A stretch of 64,000 nucleotides of DNA, from the NCBI GenBank assembly GCA_009103225.1, contig RHPI01002823.1, forward strand, positions 5,003 through 69,002, given 5' to 3'. Positions 1 to 9,260 of the stretch are shown here, piece by piece. Position numbers and translations under genes: made by a program. The notes under the pieces are model-generated. The model was given only the letters and a program-made list of their open reading frames with translations. It searched no databases and had not been told where the DNA came from. This DNA is from Chlorokybus atmophyticus (taxonomy: Eukaryota; Streptophyta; Chlorokybophyceae; Chlorokybales; Chlorokybaceae). The stretch's first letter is position 1. Every line of letters starts with the position of its first letter.

Positions 1-667
1 CACAGGACTCACTGGAGTCTGCTGCTTGTGTGCAATCCTGGAGGCCAACTTGGAAGTGACACGCCGCCTTTACTCGTCCATCTCGACTCCCTTGGCCTGC
101 ATCGCAACGTTGATGGACCTATGCGCGCTTACCTTGACTACATGTGGGGCAGAAAGCATGGAAGTGACTCACAACGACGCTTCTCTCCCGAAAACGTACA
201 GCTTCTTGTACCACAGGTAGCACACGTTGCATTGCACTAGTGATGAGTTTGCATGCATTCTGTCACAAGCACTGATTGGATGCATGCACATGCATTTGGT
301 TTGCAAGCATTGACACATGTTTGTGCAGGTCCCTCAGCAGAAGGATGGAGTTGCGTGCGGGTTGTTTGTCATGCTTTATCTTGACAAGTTTATAGATGGG
401 GTACAAGCTGGTCCAATTGACCCAAACGCACGGATATTTCAACAGGTACAGTTCATGCATGTGCACTGCAATGTTTACAAGTGGAAGGTGCTTCAATGGC
501 ACTGTCGTGTAGGCCGACACGTGCTTAGTAACCACATGTTATTGCTGTGTGGTTGTGTGCAGATGCAAAGGAGTTGGTTTCATCCTCAAGTGGCAGACAG
601 GTTGAGAAGACGATTGCGAACACTCATGGACAGTATGTTAGCACAGCAAAGACGTGAGTTGAGCTAG
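1..667 (+). CDS. Ulp1/SENP-like cysteine protease (C48 family), C-terminal part
   Basis: Three exons join in one frame: 1-216, 329-445 and 563-667 (TAG stop). Introns begin GT at 217 and 446 and end AG at 327-328 and 561-562. The 5' part lies outside the window. The translation holds the C48 signature in order: a catalytic His in THWSLLLVC at the start, an Asp in VHLDSLG, then the Gln/Cys segment VPQQKDGVACGLFVMLYLDK. Members of this family cut SUMO or related ubiquitin-like tags from proteins; Ulp1 genes are also often carried by plant MULE-type transposons. With no upstream sequence I cannot tell a host deSUMOylase from a transposon passenger. The family call rests on the spacing of His, Asp, Gln and Cys, and all four look intact. 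Confidence 0.8.
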
Positions 668-883
668 TAGTAGCAGGTGGTGTGTAGCATAGCAATGCTG
701 TAGTCCATATCAGAGCTGTCCCCCATCATCAACTCAAATCAGCTGTGTAGAATTGCTGAGCAACTCTGGCTGTGACATATACTAGGCTGTATATTAGAAT
801 TAGCAGTGCAATCTACTTGGTTTTCAATCAACATTCGGGACTTGGCCAAAATGAGAGTATATGTATATGTTCATTCGTGTGGG

Positions 884-1030
884 GTTGAATATTCACTCAC
901 AGCTAGGAGTTAGTGCAAAACGTATTGCTTGGTTTTGGAATGGTGTTGAAAATTCACTCAAAGCTAGGACTTAGTGTGAATCGTATTGCGTAGTTTTAGA
1001 TTGTTGTTGAATGTTCACTCACATCTGTGG
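884..1030. repeat. About 60-bp tandem repeat, 2.4 copies
   Basis: Units start at 884, 944 and 1005, each with GTTGAAtaTTCACTCA and a following GCTAGGA(C/G)TTAGTG segment; the third copy is partial. The core GAATATTCAC recurs singly further on, near 1374 and 1412. Confidence 0.7.
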
Positions 1031-1556
1031 CATGAAACTGATGAAGGTTATGAATATACATGTGTGACAAGCTGATCAATTGATTATTCACGGGCAGTTG
1101 GGACTTGGTGAGTTTAAGCTGTCTGTTATAGCCAGGAGCTTATGCCCCTTCATGAATGTTCAGGCAATGTATAGCTGAATATTTAGCAGAGCACATGCTG
1201 TGTCCATTCACAATTGCATGCCTTGAACATTCAATCGATTTCAACTGAATATACGAGGTATATGGGTTTTGAAAGGTGGCATTGGTTTATCGTGTGGATA
1301 TTCACGCGATTTGTAGGTGAATGTCGCGATTTCGTTTTGGCAGGGATTGCACAAAATATACGAAAACACTTGAATATTCACTCGATAAAAAGCTAAAACG
1401 GTAAATCCAACGAATATTCAGTGCGTTTGCCATGAATTTTCAAAAATTCGGGGGTCTCATAATTACCGGTGAGAGATCAAGCAAAAATGTACTGATCGCC
1501 TTCGCAACACACCATGCGGAGATGGATGCGGCAGGGCTCGCAAGGAATGTTGCAAC
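1031..1556. other. Noncoding stretch with scattered GAATATTCAC-like motifs
   Basis: No convincing gene. The stretch is A+T-richer than its surroundings and repeats short words of the type GAATATTCA(C/G). Clustered degenerate motifs of this kind can be subterminal transposon repeats, but I found no paired ends. Confidence 0.4.
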
Positions 1557-2009
1557 TTGTTGTACAATCGTATAGGTGCCCGGCTTAGCGCCAAGTTGGT
1601 TGCCTCTTTAATCGCTCACGACTTTTTGAAAGAATGGCACCACAAAGATGGATGGATGCACGTTCCTGTGGAAGAAGTACCCATTGCAAACATCGGGTAC
1701 TGGCATGACGAAGACGCGGCATTACTGCAGCTTCTGGGACTCTCGCCACAAAATCAAGGTGCCTATGTCTTGCATGACACAGGCACCTGCGCATTCTGCC
1801 ACCACATCCCGGATGGCGACTTGGAGCATCGCAACGCAGGCGATCACGTGACATTTAGATGCTCAAGGTGCCACAAAACCAATTATCAGATGGTACAGCA
1901 AGCTCTTGGCGACCCTCGCAACATAGCCCTACTGATCGACGCCTACGGCTTCAGCTCACCAACCATAGTGAAGCACAGCTGCACTGTTGTCAGTGCCTGT
2001 GCGCATTGA
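1557..2009 (+). CDS. Unrecognised reading frame with a zinc-ribbon-like CxxC pair
   Basis: An open frame of about 150 codons that does not begin with ATG (the first in-frame ATG is near 1650), so it is probably an exon or a relic. The middle has two CxxC pairs, CAFC and CSRC, separated by about 28 residues with several His and Asp, which suggests a small zinc-binding fold. The N-terminal part looks helical (RLSAKLVASLIAHDFL). I do not recognise the family. It lies just upstream of copia debris, so it may belong to a degraded transposon. No function is assigned. Confidence 0.35.
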   Translation: MLYNRIGARLSAKLVASLIAHDFLKEWHHKDGWMHVPVEEVPIANIGYWHDEDAALLQLLGLSPQNQGAYVLHDTGTCAFCHHIPDGDLEHRNAGDHVTFRCSRCHKTNYQMVQQALGDPRNIALLIDAYGFSSPTIVKHSCTVVSACAH

Positions 2010-2607
2010 GCATGCTCAATAGCGGGAAGCGCATTTCCTCACAAGAGTCTTACGTCATGCCTTTGCTTTTTATTCCCACTGATCAGCTCTCAAACGATGT
2101 CGATAGTCTAAAGCCTTTTTGGAACCATTGGTGCGTGTCCTGGAGATCCTCTACTTAATTGGCTTCACTGTTCGTTATGGCCTCGACTCCAATCATGTCA
2201 ACAGCCGCATGCTTGATCGACGACCAGGTAATGACTTGGTTATAGTATATCATATCACACATATCACCCAAAGTATCACAAGCACTGTCCTGAGTCAACA
2301 AGTTATGCTTTCCATTGCTGTGACCCAAAAAATCATATGCAATGAACAGTGGCTACGACTTCTTACAGCATTTTTGCTTGCTTGCGGTCTATAAAAGTTA
2401 GCCCAGTGCGGTTTATGACAGTGGCATATCCGACTGGTATTGTGAGATGCTAATGTTGCCAAAATTGCAGGTCAAGAGATAACGCTATGGGTAGTGCTGT
2501 GGGCATGGATGGGTGACCAGTCAGCGCAATGTAAATCAAGCCAGTATAAGAATGGAGGCCTCATCCTCTGCTGGCGGTGTCTCCTCAAAGCCACTCAGCA
2601 CAAAGTG
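2010..2607. other. Intergenic stretch with one stray tandem-repeat unit
   Basis: No gene seen. Near 2290-2335 one unit (AAGTTATGCTTTCCATTGCT and flank) resembles the tandem repeat at 3890-4100. Confidence 0.4.
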
Positions 2608-3028
2608 TGTTGAAGGACTAGCATGCACATGTAGTTGAGGCAAGCATAGACACAGAGACAGAGCTACCGCCACCAGAGCATACACAAGTCACATCACATT
2701 CATCCCTTACAAGTTGTCCGCTGGTTCTTATATCAGCCAATTACACACACGTCTACGTTTGCAAGCACTGCGTAAGCTGTACTTAGCCTTTTTACGCGCT
2801 TTAAGCTGCGTTTTTTTCTTACAATCAGAGCTTTCCAACAAGCTCTCACACGTCTAGTATGAGTAAGTATACGCGGAGATACAAGCAGTTAGTAAGGCTC
2901 CAGTCTAGAGTCCGGAGCCTGGTCCGACGACGCCATCTTGCTAAGTCCGGACCTAGTGCCCGTCCTTACGACCTTCTACTCCTGTGTGGAGGGTCAATGC
3001 TGATCGCATGTAAGAATGACTCTCAACA
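2608..3028 (-). repeat. Copia LTR (3' LTR, minus orientation)
   Basis: Bounded by TGTTGAAGG at 2608 and CTCAACA at 3028. The next bases, CTCCCACGCGAGCAGC, are the complement of a polypurine tract, as expected next to a 3' LTR on the minus strand. The same tract follows the LTRs at 11869 and 21164. An inner segment resembles, inverted, the plus-strand LTR at 8431-8937. Confidence 0.7.
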
Positions 3029-3070
3029 CTCCCACGCGAGCAGCTTGACCTCCAACGCTTGCTCCTGTGG

Positions 3071-3450
3071 TTAAACACAGATGCCAAGTCCTGCGCAACA
3101 AGTCTTGAACTTGAGCGGTGACAATGGCTTTGTCATGAAGTCCGCCAGCATGCCCTCGGTGTTGCAGTACTGGCACTCCACCTCCTTCCTTGTGACGATG
3201 TCACGCACAAAGTGATGCATGACATCAATGTGCTTCGTCCTTGCCGATGCGATAGGGTGCTTCAACAACTTGATGGCTCCTTGGTTGTCACAGTTGATGA
3301 CGATGCACGCCATGGGGTGCTCCAAGTCTGCCATGAGCTTACAAAGCCAGAGTGCCTCCTTCACTGCTGCTATCGCTGCCATGTACTCAGCCTCTGTTGT
3401 TGATGGCTGCAGCCTGCTGTTGATGGCTGCAGCCTGCTGTTTCAGCTCAC
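3071..3450 (-). pseudogene. Ty1/copia RNase H C-terminal fragment
   Basis: Minus-strand frame ending at 3071 with the copia RNase H tail: KEALWL, then INCDNQGAIKLLKHPIA, a histidine-rich KHIDVMHHFVRD stretch and ADFMTKPL at the end. This is the catalytic C-terminal domain that removes RNA from the cDNA hybrid. Upstream homology stops at about 3450, after a 21-bp tandem duplication (3396-3440) of a GTTGATGGCTGCAGCCTGCT unit. Only the last part of the element survives, directly before its 3' LTR at 2608-3028. Confidence 0.8.
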
Positions 3451-3889
3451 CAACAGGAAGTTGATTTGAGATCAGCTACATGCGGCGTACATTAAGGAGA
3501 TGGATTCTGAGGACGCTCAGCAGTATTTGAGAAGATCAGCGGACTGGAAAGCTGCTGTGCCACCGAGCTAATGTAATGGCGTACTCTTAGCAGGTTTACC
3601 ATCCTTTGAGTGGAGCATGAAGCGACTGTCATTACAAGGTGCACACTCAAAAGCACGCCATGAAGCTCAAGACCCCTAGTTGAGAAGTTCTCAGACTTGG
3701 AGCATGCGCGACTGATCAGAGAGAACGGCATCCTTATTGGCAGCACAAGAAGCATGTCCCTCTTTAAAGAACCTTGGCCTTAAAAATTAAACGCGTTGGA
3801 AACATTACTGGCAACTTGCCCGGAGGCATACGCAAGTTCCGCACATATATGCGTAATGGGGTCATCTACAGGTGTGGGGTAATCTACAA
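3451..3889. other. No gene recognised
   Basis: Unique-looking sequence between copia debris and a tandem repeat. No supported coding region. Confidence 0.4.
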
Positions 3890-4100
3890 GTTATGCAGTG
3901 CATTGCTGCGACCTGAAGTCTTACAGGCACAGTCCAGTGTCTACGACTTATGCATTCCATTGTGACCCAAAGTTTCAAAGGCATTGTCTAGTGTCTATAA
4001 CTTATACCTTCCATGCCTGTGACATAAAGACTCAAAGACACTAAACAGTGCCTATAAGTTATGCATTCCATTACTGTGACTTAAAGTCGCATGGGCACCG
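3890..4100. repeat. About 57-bp degenerate tandem repeat, 4 copies
   Basis: Four diverged units each carry (A/G)CTTATgCaTTCCATT, then TGTGAC, then AAAG and a CTA(A)GTG(T/C)CTATA end. Related single copy near 2290-2335. Confidence 0.65.
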
Positions 4101-4247
4101 TCCATCTCTTAGTACGCAGTGAGTAAAACCTTTGGGATTGGCATTTGCAGACGCAGAGGCGTTGCATGACTTTTTTCTTCACTTTAGTGCACTTTCCCAC
4201 TTTATTTAACTTTGCTTTCTTTCTCTTTCTCACACTCTTCACGCGTA

Positions 4248-4263
4248 GTGTGGGCCCATAACC
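4248..4263 (-). promoter_or_regulatory. Copia primer-binding site (initiator tRNA-Met anticodon arm type)
   Basis: Read on the minus strand, the LTR end CTCAACA (4264) is followed at once by GGTTATGGGCCCACAC. Its first 14 bases are complementary to the anticodon arm of plant initiator tRNA-Met (GUGGGCCCAUAACC), not to the tRNA 3' end. This is the same priming mode as in Drosophila copia. Confidence 0.75.
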
Positions 4264-4511
4264 TGTTGAGAAGCAAGCATGCAAGCGAAGAGGGCAAGCA
4301 ATGACACACAGGAGAAGGCAACACCGAGCTACAACGTTTCTTCTACATCGCCTGGAAGTCTCTTGACTCTGTACTTGACTCCGTGCCTGGAACCTTCTCA
4401 ATTGAAGTCCTCGCCTGGACCTTTCTCGACTGGCACCTTCTAGCGCCTGAATCTTCTCGCGGCTATTCTTATTTAGAGAGCGAGCTGACCGATACAAGAA
4501 TATCCTCAACA
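4264..4511 (-). repeat. Copia LTR, minus orientation
   Basis: Runs from TGTTGAGAAGC (4264) to CCTCAACA (4511), giving TG...CA ends. The primer-binding site at 4248-4263 fixes it as a 5' LTR read on the minus strand. Its inner half matches, inverted, the LTR at 17430-17906. Its left edge shares a block with 11475-11535. The interior that should follow to the left is lost. Confidence 0.65.
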
Positions 4512-4535
4512 GACCTCTGAAAGAGGCGTGACAAG

Positions 4536-5409
4536 ATGGCAGAAGATGAAGGCTCCAGCGTTAGGTTGTCGGTGGCACCTCTGCACCTGGAGAACTACAG
4601 CACATGGAGCATAAAGATGAAGGCGCTCCTGAAGTACAAGGGTTTGTGGAAGTATGCCGATCCCAATGAAAACGCACCCATAAAGGGTACGCAGAGTGTG
4701 TGGTTGGAGAAAAGTGAAAAGGCAGTCGCAGTGCTATTCTTGAACGTGAAAGATCACCATCTTGTGATGCTTGATGAGTGTGAACATGCGAAGGAAGCGT
4801 GGCAGAAGCTGGCAGACACACTCAAAGCAAGGAAGCTGCAGCTGAGAAGGCAGCTGAACGCGCTGAAGAAGGAGTCAGCGGAGCCTATTTCCAAGTACGC
4901 GGGACGAGCAAGGGAGCAGTGGAAAGACCTCACTTCGATAGGTCACAAGGTGAAGTAGGTGGAGCTGGTTTGGGCTATCCTCTCCGGTCTTCTTGAGGAG
5001 TACGACATGGTGGTGACCGTGCTTAAGACGCAAAGGGAAGAACTCAAGCTCAATGTGGTGCTGCCCATGCTGCTTCAACAAGAAGAGAAGACATGCAGGA
5101 GAAGGGATGAAGCAGATTCGGCGGCGTTTGCTGCTTCAAGCTCAACGAAAGGAAGTTAGAGTGGAGGAGGAGGCTCGTACAACAGTGGCAACAGGAAGGG
5201 GAAGGACTACAAGAAGACCCTCAAGTATCATCATTGTGGGAAGAAGGGCCACTTCAAGATGGAGTGCCGGCTGTGGTCAGCGGAGCAAAAGAAGGCGAAA
5301 GGTGGCGGACACGACAACAAGGGTGAGAAACCCATGGCGTTTACAGCTGCATCGTCAAGATCTTCTATCGCTTGGGTGCTGGACTCCAGGAAACAAGCAT
5401 CTCACCTTT
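4536..5409 (+). pseudogene. Copia gag and start of protease
   Basis: ATG at 4536 opens the UBN2-type gag (YSTWSIKMKALLKYKGLW, then KSEKAVAVLFLNV). The frame runs on to about 5409, broken by just two in-frame TAG stops at 4956-4958 and 5157-5159. After the second stop the zinc knuckle reads YHHCGKKGHFKMEC; the first Cys of the usual CxxC is replaced by Tyr (TAT for TGT). The protease active site reads LDSR where LDSG is expected. The protein would package element RNA; here it cannot be made whole. Confidence 0.8.
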
Positions 5410-5665
5410 AATAAGGAACAGTTCCAAAGCTAGCTTATGGACAAGCCTGTCATGGTCACATTTGCAAGCAGTGAGGAAGCAGCCATTGCCATGGGGGACA
5501 TCCACCTCACCTGCAGTGTTGAAGGAGCTGAGAGGCAAGTGTGCTTGCGCATCTTGTTACATGTCCCCGAGCGGTTGTTCGTCTATTCTTAGTGCGTGCT
5601 GCTGCAAAAGTTATGGCTAGGACTGTATTTGAGGGAGACCATGGGCGTGTATTGTTTGTGGGGTC

Positions 5666-6455
5666 GTGTACATGATCGCCAAAGATCATGGAGGAGGAGA
5701 GCATCATGTGAAGCTTGCTGGTGTGCAAGCGTATACTGCATCGATAAAAGAGTCTGCAGCGCTGTGGCATCGACGACACGAACATCTCGGCTACGATAAC
5801 CTCACCAGTCTGATGAAGGAAGACATGGTGGATGGCATCAACATTAAGCCGGAGGACTTCAAAACCATGCAAGAGGTGTTGTGTGAACCCTGTGTGCTGG
5901 CGAAGCAACGAAGATTGCCATTCCCAGCATCACAGAGTGTGACAACCAAGCCTTTGCAACTGGTACACTGATGTATGCGGCCCACGGTCTGTTGCAACTG
6001 CTGAAGGGTACAGGTATTTCTGTACATTTTGGGATGACTACAGCAAGGTTGCGGTGGTGGTGCCTCTGCATTTGAAGTCGGAAGTTTCGGCACAGCTGAA
6101 GAGAGTACTCTCCCTTATGGTGAAACAGTCAGAAGAGAAGGTGGTGACAGTGCGGTCAGATGAAGGTGGAGAATACATCAGCAAGGAGCTGAAGACCTGG
6201 TTGGCCAAGCACGGGATCACGCACCAATACACGGCACCCTACACCTCGCAGCAGAACGGAGCAGCTAAGAGGCTGAACAGAACCCTGTTGGAGAAAGTCA
6301 GAGCAATGCTGGTGGACGAAAAAATGCAAGACCATACGTGTGGTGAGATGCACTGCTTACTGCAGCGTATGTGCGCAATCGCTCACCGAAAGCATCTCAA
6401 GCAAAGACACCGTGGGAGTTTTTCACCAAGAAAAGGCCAGACATCTCTATGTTGA
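5666..6455 (+). pseudogene. Copia GAG-pre-integrase and integrase core
   Basis: The pre-integrase zinc finger is visible as LWHRRHEHLGYDNL with CEPCVLAKQRR about 45 residues later (HHCC pattern). The integrase core follows in another frame: RSDEGGEYISKELKTWL holds the middle catalytic Asp, and YTAPYTSQQNGAAKR precedes the place of the catalytic Glu, which reads Lys here. Frameshifts separate the segments. Integrase would join element cDNA to the chromosome. Confidence 0.8.
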
Positions 6456-7021
6456 AGGTTTTCGGCTTTACAGCGTATGTTTTCATCCCCAAGCAACTGC
6501 AAAAGATGCTGGCGCCCAAGAGCAAATAGAGCGTATTTATTGGCTATGAGTTCAACTCAAAGGCCTACCGCGTGCTGCTGGAAGACAACAAGGTGGTAGT
6601 GAGTAGGGATGCGATGTTTATGGAGGAAGGCATTACAGGTGCTGTCGCAGAGGTTGTTGTTGTTGTTGAGGAGGAGGACCCCACATGGAGGAGTCATTAA
6701 TCAACAACATTCCGCACCCTCAGGACTAAACTACAGACACCAGCCATCAGCCTTAGCAACAAGCATCGGAGGAAGAAGCTGTGGAGGTCTAGGAAGAGCC
6801 CGGGTACATATTGAGGAGCACGAGACTTGAGGAAGGACGCTTCAAGAGCTTGGCAGCATTAACTAAGGAGAAGGAGCCTACCACATATGAGGAGGCAATG
6901 ACAGCCCCAGTCACGGAGCTGTGGCAGCATGCGATAGACAAGGAGATAGCATCCTTGCACGCCAACGGCACATGGAGGCTAGAGTAGGTCCCACCTGAAG
7001 TGAAGCCCTTACCGGTGAAGG

Positions 7022-8414
7022 GTGTACAAAATCAAACGCGATGGTCAAGGCCGCATTAAGAGATACAAGGCACGATTGGTGGTGAAGGGGTACTTGCAGC
7101 AAGAGGGCATTGACTCTAATGAGGTGTTAGCCCCTGCTAGCAAGCTTGTAACCTTTCGCACCATGTTCACACTTGTGGTAGCTAAGGATTGGGAGCTACA
7201 CCACTTGGATGTGAAGACTGCATTCCTTTACAGAGAGTTGGAGGAGGAGATCTACATGCAGCAACCCAAGGGCTATGAGGGAGGACCAGGCACTGCTTGC
7301 AGACTTGTAAAGGCGTTGTATGGGCTCAAGCAAGCGCCAAGAGTATGGCACATCCGGCTCACCACGGAGTTGGAGGAGATTGGCTTCACACCTTCTGAAG
7401 CTAATTCTGGACTCATCACGCACAAGGAGAAGAAGATCTGGCTGTTGGTCTACGTTGACGACATCATGGCTGCGAAGAAGCTGAAGGACTTTGAGGAGGT
7501 GAAGACATCTATCAAGTTTGCCTTCGACGTGAGGGACTTGGGAGAGGTAAAGCTGTTTTTGAGCATGGTGATTGAGAGGGACAGGGACAACAAGACAGCC
7601 AAGAATAGCCAGGAGTTGATGAGGCGCGAAGGATTGTGGCAGAAGTTTGGAATGGGAGACGCCAAAAGCAAAGTGATACCCATGTCCGTGGGAGCTAAGC
7701 TGCAGCGAGCAATAAGTGAGACAGAGCACCTCGACAGGAGCAAGTTCCCTTAAAGTGAGTTGGTTGGGAGCATGCTTTACATGTCCGTGAGCACTAGGCC
7801 AGACATCGCACATGCTATGGGGGTGCTTGCACGCTACATGTCAGCACCCACCATGGAGCATTGGAGAGCTGCAAAGGAGTTGCTGCGTTATGTGATGGGG
7901 AGCACAAGCGTGGGCATTCACTTTGGAGAGGGAGCTGGTGCTGGAGACGAGGAGTTGGAGGGCTACTGTAACGCTGACTACGCTGGGGACCTCGACACGA
8001 GGAGGTCAACTACATGCTACGCGTTTCCTGATCAATGGTAAAGTTGTTAGCTGGAACAGTAAGCTGCAACCTACTATGGCTGTCTCAACAGCAGAGGTGG
8101 AGTACATGGCTACCTCATCGGCAATGAAGGAGGCATTGTGGTTGAAGAAGCTGATGGTGGACTTATGCTACCCTGCAAGCTGCATCAGGATCAACTGCGA
8201 CAACCAAGGCGCAACCAAGCTGCTAAAGCATCCGATTGCTTCAATCCGGTCGAAGCACATTGACGTGATTCACCACTTCGTGCGCGAGCGTGTGGCAAGG
8301 ACGAAGGTGGCGTTCAAGTACTGCAACACGGAGGAGATGCTGGCTAATTGCATGACCAAGCCTTTGGTAACGAAGAAGTTCCATGACTGCACTGGAAAAC
8401 TTGGAGTCTATTAA
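7022..8414 (+). pseudogene. Copia reverse transcriptase and RNase H
   Basis: The frame holds RYKARLVVKGYLQQEGID, HHLDVKTAFLYRELEEEIYM and the YVDD catalytic motif in LLVYVDDIM (near 7450). One TAA at 7751-7753 interrupts an otherwise continuous frame that goes on with ELVGSMLYMSVSTRPDIAHA. A frameshift near 8030 moves the RNase H part to another frame (VSTAEVEYMATSSAMKEALW, then INCDNQGATKLL). It ends at 8414, 16 bp before the LTR. This domain would copy element RNA to DNA. Confidence 0.85.
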
Positions 8415-8430
8415 GCTGCCTGCGTAGGAG

Positions 8431-8937
8431 TGTTAGCATGAGCATGTCTTGCACACTGCTCAGTCCAGTCAGCTTGTGAATTGGCTAAGGCATGAGCCTT
8501 AGAGATATTGCTACTAGTATGAGCTGATATCGATCAGTCATACGTCTGTAGCAGATGTCGAGTCCACTACGCGGAGTACGACCAAGGAGGAGACTACGGA
8601 CTTGCTCATGAGACTGGCGCAGCCTGACGCAGCCAACGCCTTAGGAGAATGATGAGGACTCCGCGTATACTTAGCCTTAGGAGGCGTGGCTTAGCTTGTT
8701 GGAAAGCTTTGACTGTAAGCTAGACAACTAAGCTTACATATTGGCAATCCGCGGAGTAGGGCTCACGCGGTGCTTGCTAAAGTAGACATGTGTAGTCTGG
8801 CTGGTATAAAGGCCAACGGAATTAACAAGTTGTTGGTTCGGGTGAAACCCCTTTGCTAGCCTTGTGTGCACGCCTTGTGTGTATGTTCTAGTGCATGTGT
8901 ATGCTGTAGTTGGCCAGCGCTAGGTCAGTGTTAAACA
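8431..8937 (+). repeat. Copia 3' LTR, plus orientation
   Basis: Starts TGTTAGCATGAGC at 8431 just after the RNase H frame and ends GTTAAACA at 8937. TGGTATAAAGG near 8810 is a plausible TATA box. Past 8937 the sequence changes at once to an opposite-facing copia fragment. Confidence 0.7.
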
Positions 8938-9260
8938 CTCTGAACTTGGAAAGGGCTGCCTATGCATCTTAGACAGCACATATGGCTCACACAACACTTC
9001 CCTGGCTTCCTTGACCTGCTGCTTAATCACGATGATGCCTTTGACCAAATCTTCAGCAATCAGCCTCTTGAGGTTGTTATAGCCTAGATGATCATATCTT
9101 TTATGCTAAAGCTCAGCTGATTCTGCCGTTGTAGCTACCAACGCAGTACCAGACTCTGCCTCTTCTATCTTTTTGAGACCTTCAGGCTGTTCCCTTGCAG
9201 TCAAGCAGAGCTTGCCATCGAGCTGCAACCAGCACTTGTCTTCTTCTCCTGATAGTTTGG
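8938..9260 (-). pseudogene. Copia GAG-pre-integrase fragment
   Basis: Strongly similar at DNA level to 24450-24760 of element D and in the same orientation. The minus strand encodes the pre-integrase finger region with stops. It begins right at the LTR border (8937/8938), so it looks like the remains of an older element into which the plus-strand copia inserted. Similarity to D is lost at about 9255. Confidence 0.7.

Larger units (their letters stand above)
4512..8937 (+). mobile_element. Ty1/copia retrotransposon, degenerate, plus strand
   Basis: The order gag, protease, pre-integrase, integrase, reverse transcriptase, RNase H, LTR is the copia order. The reading frame is broken by several stops and shifts. 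A 3' LTR is present (8431-8937), but no matching 5' LTR is found: sequence to the left abuts a foreign, opposite-facing LTR exactly at 4511/4512. Confidence 0.85.

Noticed and set aside
4081-4509. Basic 142-residue minus-strand frame
   Set aside because: Covers an LTR, its primer-binding site and the leader; no family resemblance.
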